Shown here: positions 1 through 7,760 of the stretch, one piece after another
How the letters are laid out: the number at the start of each line of letters is the position of its first letter
How positions within the stretch are numbered: the stretch's first letter is position 1
DNA from: Butyrivibrio sp. XPD2002
GTDB taxonomy: Bacteria; Bacillota; Clostridia; Lachnospirales; Lachnospiraceae
Direction of reading: 5' to 3'
Assembly: GCF_000423945.1 (NCBI RefSeq)
Contig: NZ_KE384114.1
Location: 69,646-133,645, forward strand
DNA: 64,000 nucleotides
Program-made: the position numbers and the translations under genes
The notes under the pieces: model-generated
Told to the model about the DNA's origin: nothing
What the model saw: the letters and a program-made list of their open reading frames with translations, nothing else
Databases searched by the model: none

Positions 1-506
1 TTGTTATTCTTTTTGAGAATCGCTTGTGAATAGCGGAGAGGGTTCAACCAACTTACCCTATTTTGATGATGTTGGTTTACTTCTTTCTTTGGGGGCCAAC
101 CAGTTGGCTTTTCTTGGATATATAGACGTAATTTTGTTTGGAGGTTTTGGGAGGCGTTCAACCAACTTGCTTTGATTTTAATATTCTGGTCTACCACTAC
201 GTTTCAAAAGTTGACGTAATAACGTTTGTGGTAGACCAGTTATCATTATTGGTAAGCTATAGACTGAGAAAATCAAGCACAAGGGACATTCTCACAATTC
301 ATATCACTCCATGAGCCGCAGAAAATTCAACCAATTTACTTAAACAAGATTATCTTGGCGTAATGGACCTCCAAAAAGCAGTCAGTTAATCGTAAAGCGT
401 TACGCCGGTGAAAGACATATCAGGGATTCCGGTTGAACAGCGTGCGGAATTTCAAGAAATGGGATACTATATTAAAGAAATATAATTGCCAAGAGCTAAT
501 CAAGAA
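1..506. other. Non-coding stretch with short repeated motifs
   Basis: No convincing gene. A motif TTCAACCAA(C/T)TT recurs at 43, 157 and 326. A second motif (A/G)(A/G)CGTAA(T/C), often preceded by ATA or TTG, occurs at about 122, 210, 355 and, inverted, at 396. The same second motif fills the gene desert at 37845-38400, so the two regions look related. A 12-bp perfect inverted repeat (see separate entry) lies within it. The function is unknown. Confidence 0.5.
186..239. repeat. 12-bp perfect inverted repeat with extended stem
   Basis: CTGGTCTACCAC at 186-197 is the exact reverse complement of 228-239. A further 5 bp (199-203 with 221-225) can pair inside. No T-run follows on either strand, so it is not a typical terminator. 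Confidence 0.6.
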
Positions 507-531
507 GTGTAGCTTCAAAATAGAACTACAC
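507..531 (+). promoter_or_regulatory. Hairpin just before the lipoprotein RBS
   Basis: GTGTAG at 507-512 pairs with CTACAC at 526-531, and TTC/GAA extends the stem past a one-base bulge. The hairpin ends 4 nt before the AAAGGAG ribosome binding site of the lipoprotein at 546. It may stabilise the leader; a regulatory role is only possible. Confidence 0.35.
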
Positions 532-545
532 TAAAAGGAGTAAAC

Positions 546-1178
546 ATGAAAAAAGTACTTATCGCAATAATTTTATTAACTATGGGAATTAGCTTAGCAG
601 GCTGCTCAGCAAAGAAGGATAACATAGAGGTGACTGAAGGTGCAGATGGACCGACAGCTTACTTCGAGGCTACAAAAATAGATGAGAACGAAGCAGAAAC
701 TACAGAGGACAATCAGGAAACTTCTGAATCTGAGTCAACAGACGATCAAAAGACTCAGGACGAGAATTCCACAGGAGCAGATAAGACCTCCGAAGAAGAT
801 AAATCAGAAGAAACAAAAACAACAGAAGACAACTCATCCACAGAAGCTACCACAACAGAAGCTACCACAACAGAAGCTACCACATCCTCCCGGCTTACTG
901 ACGACCAGGCGCTTGAAGCAGTCAGAAACTACTGCATCGCAAGCAATCCTGATCTTGAAGGAATGACAGAGTCCGATGATTACACTATCTATTGGGTTAT
1001 AGATTCAAGTGATGACAACCAGGTAGTGGTTCTGTACAGATCATATACAGCAGCACAGGTTCGCTACTACATTGACAGAGCTACAGGTGAGACTTATGTT
1101 ACAGAGTTCGTTCCGGGAATAACTGAAGAAGAGGAACGCACTGATGAAACCTTCAATATAAACGACTATGTGAAATAA
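546..1178 (+). CDS. Secreted lipoprotein with Thr/Glu-rich linker
   Basis: Function not recognised. The 210-residue product starts with a clear lipoprotein signal (charged MKK, hydrophobic core, lipobox LAGC with Cys20), so it should be anchored on the outer face of the membrane. Residues about 40-115 are a low-complexity acidic, Thr/Ser-rich linker that includes three copies of TEATT encoded by an imperfect 15-bp DNA repeat near 837-885. The last 90 residues look folded (Leu-Thr-Asp-Asp-Gln start, then alternating hydrophobic strands) and resemble small C-terminal domains on other Lachnospiraceae lipoproteins. The start is set by AAAAGGAG 7 nt upstream of ATG. It stands alone. The fold of the C-terminal domain is not known to me. 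Confidence 0.85.
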   Translation: MKKVLIAIILLTMGISLAGCSAKKDNIEVTEGADGPTAYFEATKIDENEAETTEDNQETSESESTDDQKTQDENSTGADKTSEEDKSEETKTTEDNSSTEATTTEATTTEATTSSRLTDDQALEAVRNYCIASNPDLEGMTESDDYTIYWVIDSSDDNQVVVLYRSYTAAQVRYYIDRATGETYVTEFVPGITEEEERTDETFNINDYVK

Positions 1179-1348
1179 CTTCGGAAAAATCAATAACAAA
1201 CAACACTAGCCAATAGCTTGCAACAAAACCAACCAAAAGAAATAACAAAAACTTTCCAAAACTTTCCAAACTTTCCAAAAACGTATTGACCTTAACGTAG
1301 CGTAAAGGCTTAAACTCAGAAAAAACAAGATAAGAGGAGGCACTACAT

Positions 1349-2527
1349 ATGAGGTATACCGCTGGGGAATTGGCCAAGAAGCTTGGGGTTTCTGCACGCA
1401 CTGTGAGATTTTACGATGAGAAGAAATTACTGCATCCATGCGAATATTCGGAGTCGGGGTACAGGCTCTACGATGAGGACAGCGTGGTACGCTTGCAGAA
1501 AATACTTATGCTGAAGTACATGGATTTCTCATTGGAGCAGATCGCGAACATGATGCAAAATGACAGTTCGGATCTGCAGAAATCCTTAAAGGAACAGGAA
1601 GAACTTCTCCTTGATAAAAGAGAGCACATCACAAGACTGATTGCTGCCATAAGAAAAACCAAGGATTCCGCGGAAGAGGAATTCTGGCCGAACCTGCGAC
1701 ACGTCATCGAGCTGACAAGGGACAGGGAGGAAGTCATAACTCAGTACAAAAATGATGATAACCTGAACAAGAGAATCTCAATCCACGAGTACAGCACTGC
1801 TGAGGTTGAGTGGTTTCATTGGCTTTTGGAAAAGGAGAACATCTCTGAGGGAATGAAGATTCTGGACATAGGCTGCGGTAACGGACTTCTGTGGAAGCGT
1901 TTGGCAGGCCTGCTGCCTGATAATCTTGAGATTCACATGGTGGATTATTCAGACGGTATGCTGGCCAGTGCAAGGGAGACGGTGGCTGAGATTCTTGCAA
2001 AATATCCGGAGAAGAACTTTAGCTTCGTGATTGATAAAAGAGATGCCACGGACTTTTCATATCCCACAGCGGGCTTCGACCTTATCATGGTTAACCATGT
2101 GCTGTTCTACTTAGAGAAGGAGAGCAGAATCAAGCTGTATAAACAGATAAAGAGTCTTCTTGCGAAGAACGGAAGATTCACCTGTACTCTGCTTGGAGAA
2201 AAGCACATGCAGGAAATTCATAATCTTGTGACGGACAATTACCCGGGAATGAAATTCCCCTTCCTGAATTTCGATTTCTTCCTGGATAATTGTAAAAACG
2301 AATTGCAGAATTACTTCCGGGTTCTGGATGTCGAGGAACATAAAAACGACCTGATGGTTCCGGATGATGAGATGATATTCAACTACATATCTTCCTTCTC
2401 GGAGGAGTGCAAGGCAGCAGTCACCAGAGACAGGGAAGAGTTCATGGAAAAAATTCATGAGCAGATGGACTACGAAGGATACATGTATATTCACAAATCT
2501 ACCGGCGTAGCGATTTGCGCCGCATAA
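1349..2527 (+). CDS. MerR-family regulator fused to a class I methyltransferase
   Basis: A 392-residue fusion. Residues 1-70 are a MerR winged helix (YTAGELAKKLGVSARTVRFYDE), followed by a helical dimerisation stretch to about 115. Residues about 145-280 form a class I SAM-dependent methyltransferase with motif I ILDIGCGNG near 171 and a VNHVLFYL post-motif. MerR proteins usually carry a ligand-sensing domain in this position, so the methyltransferase may be the sensor (SAM or substrate) or a separate activity under its own regulator. The final 110 residues resemble the C-terminal part of small-molecule methyltransferases. An AGAGGAGG site precedes the ATG. It is monocistronic and followed by a strong terminator. 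Substrate unknown. Confidence 0.85.
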   Translation: MRYTAGELAKKLGVSARTVRFYDEKKLLHPCEYSESGYRLYDEDSVVRLQKILMLKYMDFSLEQIANMMQNDSSDLQKSLKEQEELLLDKREHITRLIAAIRKTKDSAEEEFWPNLRHVIELTRDREEVITQYKNDDNLNKRISIHEYSTAEVEWFHWLLEKENISEGMKILDIGCGNGLLWKRLAGLLPDNLEIHMVDYSDGMLASARETVAEILAKYPEKNFSFVIDKRDATDFSYPTAGFDLIMVNHVLFYLEKESRIKLYKQIKSLLAKNGRFTCTLLGEKHMQEIHNLVTDNYPGMKFPFLNFDFFLDNCKNELQNYFRVLDVEEHKNDLMVPDDEMIFNYISSFSEECKAAVTRDREEFMEKIHEQMDYEGYMYIHKSTGVAICAA

Positions 2528-2533
2528 AAAAAT

Positions 2534-2579
2534 GGGTGTCGCTTTAGATGTTTAAATGCATCAAGGCGATGCCCTTTTT
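2534..2579 (+). terminator. Rho-independent terminator of the MerR-methyltransferase gene
   Basis: A 12-bp stem with some G-T pairs (2534-2545 with 2563-2574) is followed by TTTTT at 2575-2579, starting 7 nt after the stop codon. Confidence 0.8.
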
Positions 2580-2617
2580 CATGATATAGGAAATTTCTCC
2601 GAAATTCCTATATCATG
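2580..2617. repeat. Palindrome preceding repeat copy 1
   Basis: CATGATATAGGAA and TTCCTATATCATG form a 17-bp near-perfect palindrome around CTCC, with one unpaired A. A shorter palindrome of different sequence occupies the same place before copy 2, and a related GGAAATTCC palindrome precedes copy 3. Confidence 0.6.
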
Positions 2618-2620
2618 AAA

Positions 2621-2716
2621 AGCGCTCCGCTATGGATGCGCACTCGCGCGATAGGAATATGTTGCCTTCAGCAACCGCGCTCTGCGCGAGAATGTCGCAA
2701 GCGACATTCTTTCTTG
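2621..2716. repeat. Interspersed mosaic hairpin repeat, copy 1
   Basis: A 96-bp element of consecutive small palindromes: GCGCTCCGC...GCGC, GTTGCCTTCAGCAAC, GCGCTCTGCGCG and GAATGTCGCAAGCGACATTC, ending TTTCTTG. It differs from copy 2 (11121-11216) at only one position, and shares its first 19 bp and final hairpin design with copy 3 at 62711. The last hairpin (2690-2709) sits directly against the 5' end of the group II intron and fits the stem-loop target used by class C introns. Confidence 0.8.
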
Positions 2717-3205
2717 GTTTGCGCGCCATGGGCGCGCTCTAACGGGTGCAAGTCCCGAACACGCCCAGATAGTGGGAAGTGTATAGCCGAACAGCAAGGG
2801 TGTCCATCGTGAGGTGGAATCTGAAGGAAGCTGTAAGCAAATCTCTGGTCCGACGGACAGAAATCACATATAAGGCTAGGCTACGAGAGATAAGTTGGCC
2901 AAGAGCAACGAAGTCTAATAACTATCACTTTTGTAGTAGCAGAGTAAATGTGGCGGATATATGGAGAGAAAGAGCGTGCACCTTAAGCGTGGAGGTCTCA
3001 CAGAGGTTGCATTAGCCTAGTAACAACGAACTGTGAGAAGTCAGCCGAACCCATAGTAGCGAAGAAGTCTCTGTAATGGAGATGGAGTGAAGGGGTGAAC
3101 AATCAATAAGTTTGAGTATGTCTCGTGTTGCAGAGATGACAACATCTGCCGTAACCAATCGGGATAAAGATGGTCAAATCAAGCGAGGCGGAAAGGAAAG
3201 AACGC

Positions 3206-4489
3206 ATGGACACAAGTAGTCTAATGGAGCAGATACTATCTAGTGATAACCTCAATAGAGCATATCTGCAAGTCGTACGAAACAAAGGTGCGGAGGGAGT
3301 GGACGGAATGAAGTACACAGAACTCAAAGAACATCTTGAAAAGAACGGCGATGTCATCAAGGAACAGTTGAGGACAAGAAAGTATAAACCTCAGCCAGTA
3401 CGAAGAGTGGAGATACCAAAGCCTGATGGCGGTGTCAGAAATCTAGGAGTACCAACAGTAACAGACAGATTCATACAACAAGCCATTGCCCAGGTTTTAA
3501 CACCAATCTATGAGGAACAATTCCATGACCACAGTTACGGATTCAGACCTAATAGATGTGCACAGCAAGCAATCCTAACAGCGCTTGATATGATGAATGA
3601 CGGTAATGATTGGATTGTAGATATTGACTTGGAAAAGTTCTTTGACACAGTGAACCATGACAAACTCATGACTATCATAGGTAGAACTATAAAAGATGGA
3701 GATGTTATTTCTATCGTTAGAAAATACCTAGTCAGTGGAATCATGATTGATGATGAATACGAGGACTCTATTGTGGGAACACCGCAAGGAGGAAACCTCT
3801 CGCCATTATTGGCAAACATCATGCTGAATGAACTCGATAAGGAAATGGAAAAGCGAGGGCTTAACTTTGTAAGATACGCAGATGATTGTATCATCATGGT
3901 TGGTAGTGAAATGTCTGCTAATAGAGTTATGAGAAATATCTCTCGATTCATTGAGGAGAAATTGGGGCTCAAGGTAAACATAACCAAGAGTAAAGTTGAT
4001 AAACCACAAGGACTTAAATACCTTGGATTCGGATTTTACTTTGATTCTAGGGCGCATCAGTTTAAGGCAAAACCACATGCGAAATCAGTAGCGAAGTTTA
4101 AGAAGAGGATGAAAGAACTTACTTGCCGGAGTTGGGGCGTCAGCAACAGCTATAAAGTGGAGAAACTTAATCAGCTCATCAGAGGATGGATTAACTACTT
4201 CAAAATAGGGAGAATGAAAACCCTCTGTACAGAACTTGATAGAAATATCAGGTATCGACTTCGCATGTGCATTTGGAAACACTGGAAAACTCCACAGAAC
4301 AGAGCGAAGAACTTGGTAAAGCTAGGAATACCCAAATGGGCGGCATATAGAACCGCCTATAACGGAAAAGCGATTGCAAGCGTATGCTCAAAGACAGATG
4401 TGCAGAGAGCAATAAGCCCGAAAAGGCTTAAGCAATTTGGACTTATCTCAATGTTAGATTACTACACCGAGAGGTGTGTCACTTGTTAA
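3206..4489 (+). CDS. ltrA: Group II intron reverse transcriptase/maturase
   Basis: Intron-encoded protein of 427 residues that reverse-transcribes and helps splice its host intron. Fingers and palm occupy about 1-290, with the catalytic YADD near 224-227, the FRP(N)RC motif and TPQGGNLSPLLANI. The maturase X region follows (LIRGWINYFKIG, then RYRLRMCIWKHW). No HNH endonuclease domain follows, as usual for class C. From memory it is nearly identical over most of its length to the structurally studied Eubacterium rectale maturase. I chose ATG 3206 (GGAAAGGAA upstream, and the start used in that relative) over an in-frame ATG at 3170. The frame is intact, so the intron may still be active. Confidence 0.95.
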   Translation: MDTSSLMEQILSSDNLNRAYLQVVRNKGAEGVDGMKYTELKEHLEKNGDVIKEQLRTRKYKPQPVRRVEIPKPDGGVRNLGVPTVTDRFIQQAIAQVLTPIYEEQFHDHSYGFRPNRCAQQAILTALDMMNDGNDWIVDIDLEKFFDTVNHDKLMTIIGRTIKDGDVISIVRKYLVSGIMIDDEYEDSIVGTPQGGNLSPLLANIMLNELDKEMEKRGLNFVRYADDCIIMVGSEMSANRVMRNISRFIEEKLGLKVNITKSKVDKPQGLKYLGFGFYFDSRAHQFKAKPHAKSVAKFKKRMKELTCRSWGVSNSYKVEKLNQLIRGWINYFKIGRMKTLCTELDRNIRYRLRMCIWKHWKTPQNRAKNLVKLGIPKWAAYRTAYNGKAIASVCSKTDVQRAISPKRLKQFGLISMLDYYTERCVTC

Positions 4490-4496
4490 GTTGATT

Positions 4497-4579
4497 GAAC
4501 CGCCGTGTACGGAACCGTACGCACGGTGGTGTGAGAGGTCGAAAATGTCTCTATAATGAGACATTTTCTCCTACTCGAT
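4497..4579 (+). ncRNA. Group II intron domains V and VI
   Basis: Domain V pairs ACCGCCGTGTACGG with CCGTACGCACGGTGGT around an AA tetraloop-like turn. Domain VI is the 10-bp hairpin 4542-4551/4558-4567, with a probable branch-point A in CCTACTCGAT. Confidence 0.8.
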
Positions 4580-4705
4580 TGACATGCTTTCTGTACATCT
4601 GCAAGGATACGATTGTTAAACAAAATTTCATCTTTTTTTAATATCTATGGCAGTCCACTTAACATAGAATATTTTTATAGAGCATCTTACAAAAAGGAGG
4701 CAAAA

Positions 4706-6130
4706 ATGAATAAAAAATATTTATCATTCTTGATGGCATTTTTGATTGCCACAACTCTTTTTGTACCCACCAAAATTACTACTCTTGCTGAAACAACTAA
4801 AGAAGCAGAAACAGCAAAGGCTGATACCTCTGAGGTCGCAGAACTGTCAGCCACCGCTGAATTAGACAAAATCCAGAAGTATGGAAATGTCGTTCTGTCT
4901 ATGGAATGCAAAGAAATACTGGATGCAGGGTACGAATATGGTGATGTCGTTAATGTATCCTTCCTGGATCAGACTATGGAATTGCCGTTCTGCAGCAATT
5001 TCTCGGATGTAGATTCAGGAGTGCCGGTGATTCTGGCCCGCGAAGAAGATACAAATGTAGTGGTAGCCATAAATATGGGTGATTTTGCAACTACCTATGG
5101 ACTAGCAATAAAAGAAACAGCCGAAGATAAAACAGTCACCTGGACAGCTGCTGATGGTGTGGAATTCCCGATCACCTTCACAATTTCTATGAATACCCCC
5201 AAAGGCTATTATGATGAATACCAGCTTCGCCAGATGTCATATACAACAGAGAGATCTGATTATCCGGATCTGACAGATGAGCAGTTTGCAAACTTCAGGG
5301 CTGTCACAACGACCGGAATGGGAGAAGGAAAGCTATACAGATCTGCATCTCCCATAAATACAAGATATAACAGAAATTCTTATGCGGATGCTGCCATAAA
5401 AAAAGCAGGCGTAACTGTTATCATGAACATGGCGGATGATGAAGCGACTGCAAAATCCTTCGAAGGATATGATGATACCTATTACTCAAAACAAAAGGTT
5501 ATTTTCCTTAATATGGGCCTTGATCTTAAAGCACAGGATTTCAAGGATAAGCTTGCCCAGGGTCTGAAGTTTTTTGCTAAAAATCCCGGCGTATATGAAA
5601 TTCATTGCACAGAAGGAAAAGACCGCGCAGGATATGCATGTGCTCTCCTTGAATGTTTTATGGGAGCAAGCTATGACGAAGTGGTCGAGGACTATGCAAC
5701 CACTTACTATAACTATTATGGTATTAAAAAAGGTGATGAAAAATATACCTTCATCGTTAATAACGTTACCAAAAACCTTGAGAATGCATTTGGAATAACT
5801 GATGTGAAAAATGCAGACCTCGCAGCAGAAGCTGATAAGTTCTTCACAGCTATCGGACTTACAGATGCGGAGAAGGACGCCCTGAGAGCTAATCTTGGCA
5901 CAGGAGATAGTAGTGCAGCTGAAGAAGTAACTGAAGCTACAGAAGAAACTGAAAAAGCAGATGAATCTCCCGCTGCAACATACATTGTTCAGCCCGGTGA
6001 TTACCTCATAAAGATTGCAAAAGAGCAGCTTGGTGACGCCAATAAATGGACCGAGATTTACAAGCTTAACAAAGATATCATCAAGGATCCCAGCCTGATC
6101 TATGTAGGCCAGGAGCTCAAACTCAAATAA
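4706..6130 (+). CDS. Secreted tyrosine/dual-specificity phosphatase-like protein with LysM
   Basis: A 474-residue exported protein. A signal peptide (1-31, ending TTLA) is followed by a beta-rich region (about 50-150) that resembles the C-terminal domain of SAM hydroxide adenosyltransferases; that call is tentative. A cysteine-phosphatase domain comes next, with signature HCTEGKDRAG (Cys near 301, CX5R), similar to the PtpB/Y_phosphatase3 group. A TEATEETEKADE linker leads to a C-terminal LysM (about 427-474; YIVQPGDYL, IYKLN, VGQELKLK) that should bind peptidoglycan. Start ATG 4706 is fixed by AAAAAGGAGG; a longer reading from 4613 would bury the signal peptide. The phosphatase may act on host or cell-surface phosphoesters (inference). 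Its 3' end is tandemly repeated in the DNA. Confidence 0.85.
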   Translation: MNKKYLSFLMAFLIATTLFVPTKITTLAETTKEAETAKADTSEVAELSATAELDKIQKYGNVVLSMECKEILDAGYEYGDVVNVSFLDQTMELPFCSNFSDVDSGVPVILAREEDTNVVVAINMGDFATTYGLAIKETAEDKTVTWTAADGVEFPITFTISMNTPKGYYDEYQLRQMSYTTERSDYPDLTDEQFANFRAVTTTGMGEGKLYRSASPINTRYNRNSYADAAIKKAGVTVIMNMADDEATAKSFEGYDDTYYSKQKVIFLNMGLDLKAQDFKDKLAQGLKFFAKNPGVYEIHCTEGKDRAGYACALLECFMGASYDEVVEDYATTYYNYYGIKKGDEKYTFIVNNVTKNLENAFGITDVKNADLAAEADKFFTAIGLTDAEKDALRANLGTGDSSAAEEVTEATEETEKADESPAATYIVQPGDYLIKIAKEQLGDANKWTEIYKLNKDIIKDPSLIYVGQELKLK

Positions 6131-6225
6131 TACATGCAGGCCGGGAGCTCAAACTCAAATAATATATGCAGGCCAGGAGCTCAAACTTAAATAATATATG
6201 CAGGCCGGGAACTCAAATAATAATT
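6106..6225 (+). repeat. 32-bp tandem repeat copied from the 3' end of the phosphatase gene
   Basis: Units begin at 6106, 6138, 6170 and 6202 (the last partial), each starting AGGCC(A/G)GGAGCTCAAA. Unit 1 encodes the end of the protein (GQELKLK, stop) plus 7 nt; units 2-4 lie after the stop. Copies differ by only 1-2 bases, so the expansion is recent. Confidence 0.9.
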
Positions 6226-6241
6226 GAATCTGACAACAGAG

Positions 6242-6282
6242 AAGGGAGCTGACACTCAAAAGCCAGCTCCCTTAATATTTTC
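6242..6282. terminator. Terminator between convergent genes
   Basis: AAGGGAGCTG (6242-6251) pairs perfectly with CAGCTCCCTT (6264-6273), then AATATTTT. It lies between the + strand phosphatase and the - strand REC-GGDEF gene and may serve both. Confidence 0.65.
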
Positions 6283-6290
6283 CCTTATTA

Positions 6291-7607
6291 TTATCCCTTA
6301 AGCTCATCCATCTCCAGCGAAATCTTACAAACATCACTGAAATCCTTGGCTTCCCAGTTCATCTCGATTCTCTCCGTCACGATCTCAATCTCGGAGGGCA
6401 GCGTCTCCAGGAGAAGCACCATAACCTGATTATTGCCGTGCCTTGTTATGACATCACTCTGCCTAAGGGACATCTGTACGATGGACATGAACTCGCTCAT
6501 GGCAGCTTCCATATCCACGCCCTGTCCATTTGGGGTGATCGTATAGATCATCACATGGATGTGCTTGTGGTAGTTGTTGACAACCCTCGCAAGGAACTGA
6601 TACACAGTCTTGAAGTTGTCAGTGTTTAGTGAAAAGGCGCCGTTTCCGGGGCTTCTTTCAGCCATAAGCATCATGGCAGCCTTAAGAGCGGTTGCCTCAC
6701 CAGGCTGACTGTCAGATACATTTTTATTTTCATGGAAAATCTTATAGCCGTGCTTTCCATTTTGCTTAACATCATATAAAGCTTTATCAGCCTTTTTGAA
6801 AAGTGTGAGGAAATCCTTACCTTCATCAGGAGCAAAGGCGCAGCCAATGGAAGCTCCAAGGGGAATTGTCATATCGGGACCCATGAGCTCCTTTGCGGAT
6901 AAAACTATCTGCTCATTGATGTAGGCGGCCTTCTCGGCGATAACCTCCTCATCGAGGATATTCTTGCAGAACAGGATAAATTCATCGCCGCCCATACGAC
7001 CTGCAAGGTCAGTGGAGCGGATTGCAGTGCGCAGAATCTCTGAAAAGCGGATAAGAACATTATCACCCATGGCATGGCCATAGATGTCGTTTACGGGCTT
7101 GAAGCTGTCAAGATCTACCATCAGAAGGGCACCGGAGCCTACTTTAGCCAGGGCGTCAATCTCCTCCTGGGAGGAGGTCTTGTTTAGAAGACCTGTCATC
7201 GGATCGGTGACGGCAGCCTTTTTAAGACCCTGAATCTGCTCGACGGTCTTTAGAATATTCGAGACTCTCTTTAAGAGAACGTCCGCTCTGAAGGGCTTTC
7301 TGATAAAATCGAGGGCACCTATGGAAAAGCCCTTACTCTCGGTTTCATCATTTTTATCTGCGGTCATGAACATGAAGGGAATCTGCTTCCCAAGCTCATC
7401 CTGAAGAGTCTTCTGCAACGTGAAGCCATCAATTTCGGGCATCCTAAGATCCGAGAGCACCAGATCAGGTTTCTCGGTTTTATACATCCAAATGGCATCC
7501 CTGCCGTTTGTGGCACAGATGGTATCGTACTCACTTGATAAAATATGATCCGTCATCCTGAGGGATATTTTTTCATCATCAACGATCAGAATCTTGTGTT
7601 TTGCCAT
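6291..7607 (-). CDS. REC-GGDEF response regulator (diguanylate cyclase)
   Basis: A 438-residue cytoplasmic regulator that makes c-di-GMP when phosphorylated. The receiver domain (1-120) has the acidic pair D10/D11, phospho-acceptor D53 in LSDLRMP, and a T/K pair (FMTA, RKPF). The GGDEF domain (about 135-300) has intact MGGDEF near 204-208 and the inhibitory I-site RSTD five residues before it. The last 120 residues repeat the GGDEF layout in degenerate form (LRQSDVITRHGNNQV, where GGDEF would be). It is divergent from the HPt and permease-kinase genes, which suggests it receives their phosphate (inference). It is a full-length paralogue of the gene at 24680, with the same length and architecture. 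Confidence 0.92.
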   Translation of the reverse strand: MAKHKILIVDDEKISLRMTDHILSSEYDTICATNGRDAIWMYKTEKPDLVLSDLRMPEIDGFTLQKTLQDELGKQIPFMFMTADKNDETESKGFSIGALDFIRKPFRADVLLKRVSNILKTVEQIQGLKKAAVTDPMTGLLNKTSSQEEIDALAKVGSGALLMVDLDSFKPVNDIYGHAMGDNVLIRFSEILRTAIRSTDLAGRMGGDEFILFCKNILDEEVIAEKAAYINEQIVLSAKELMGPDMTIPLGASIGCAFAPDEGKDFLTLFKKADKALYDVKQNGKHGYKIFHENKNVSDSQPGEATALKAAMMLMAERSPGNGAFSLNTDNFKTVYQFLARVVNNYHKHIHVMIYTITPNGQGVDMEAAMSEFMSIVQMSLRQSDVITRHGNNQVMVLLLETLPSEIEIVTERIEMNWEAKDFSDVCKISLEMDELKG

Positions 7608-7760
7608 ATTTTTCTATGTTCTCCCACAAATAAATCCTAGCAAAAAATAATAAACATATTCTTTAAAAAGTATATATTTTTACTTAATTTACGTTTTGGA
7701 AAAGATTATTGTGTATAATTAATATAATTGGCCGGTGATTCATGAAAAGGAGCTTGCGCT
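7608..7760. promoter_or_regulatory. Divergent promoter region between cyclase and HPt gene
   Basis: An AT-rich 150-bp gap between divergent genes. TATAAT at 7714-7719 and again at 7723-7728 are possible -10 boxes for the HPt operon; neither has a clear TTGACA-like -35. Shared control of the two directions is plausible but not shown. Confidence 0.4.

Larger units (their letters stand above)
2717..4579 (+). mobile_element. Group IIC intron with its maturase gene
   Basis: A 5' ribozyme of about 490 nt opens with a GCGCGCC/GGCGCGC hairpin and the GGGTGCAAGTCCCGAAC stretch typical of bacterial group II domain I. The maturase gene follows. Domain V lies at about 4497-4532, with a CGC triad and a GTACGG/CCGTAC stem, and domain VI at about 4536-4579 ends CCTACTCGAT. 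The CGC triad, the short endonuclease-less maturase and insertion right after a DNA stem-loop all point to class C. The 3' boundary is good to a few bases; the 5' boundary (2717-2721) is inferred from where the repeat homology stops. It lies outside any gene, so splicing is not needed for host function. Confidence 0.85.

Noticed and set aside
2615..3015. Open frames on the + strand before the maturase
   Set aside because: They run across the hairpin repeat and intron ribozyme domains, with no RBS; structural RNA explains the openness.
4613..4705. N-terminal extension of the phosphatase gene
   Set aside because: There is no RBS, and it would place 31 residues before a clear signal peptide; AAAAAGGAGG fixes the start at 4706.
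6106..6225. CRISPR or phage attachment repeats
   Set aside because: Units abut without spacers and are plainly copies of the adjacent gene's 3' end.
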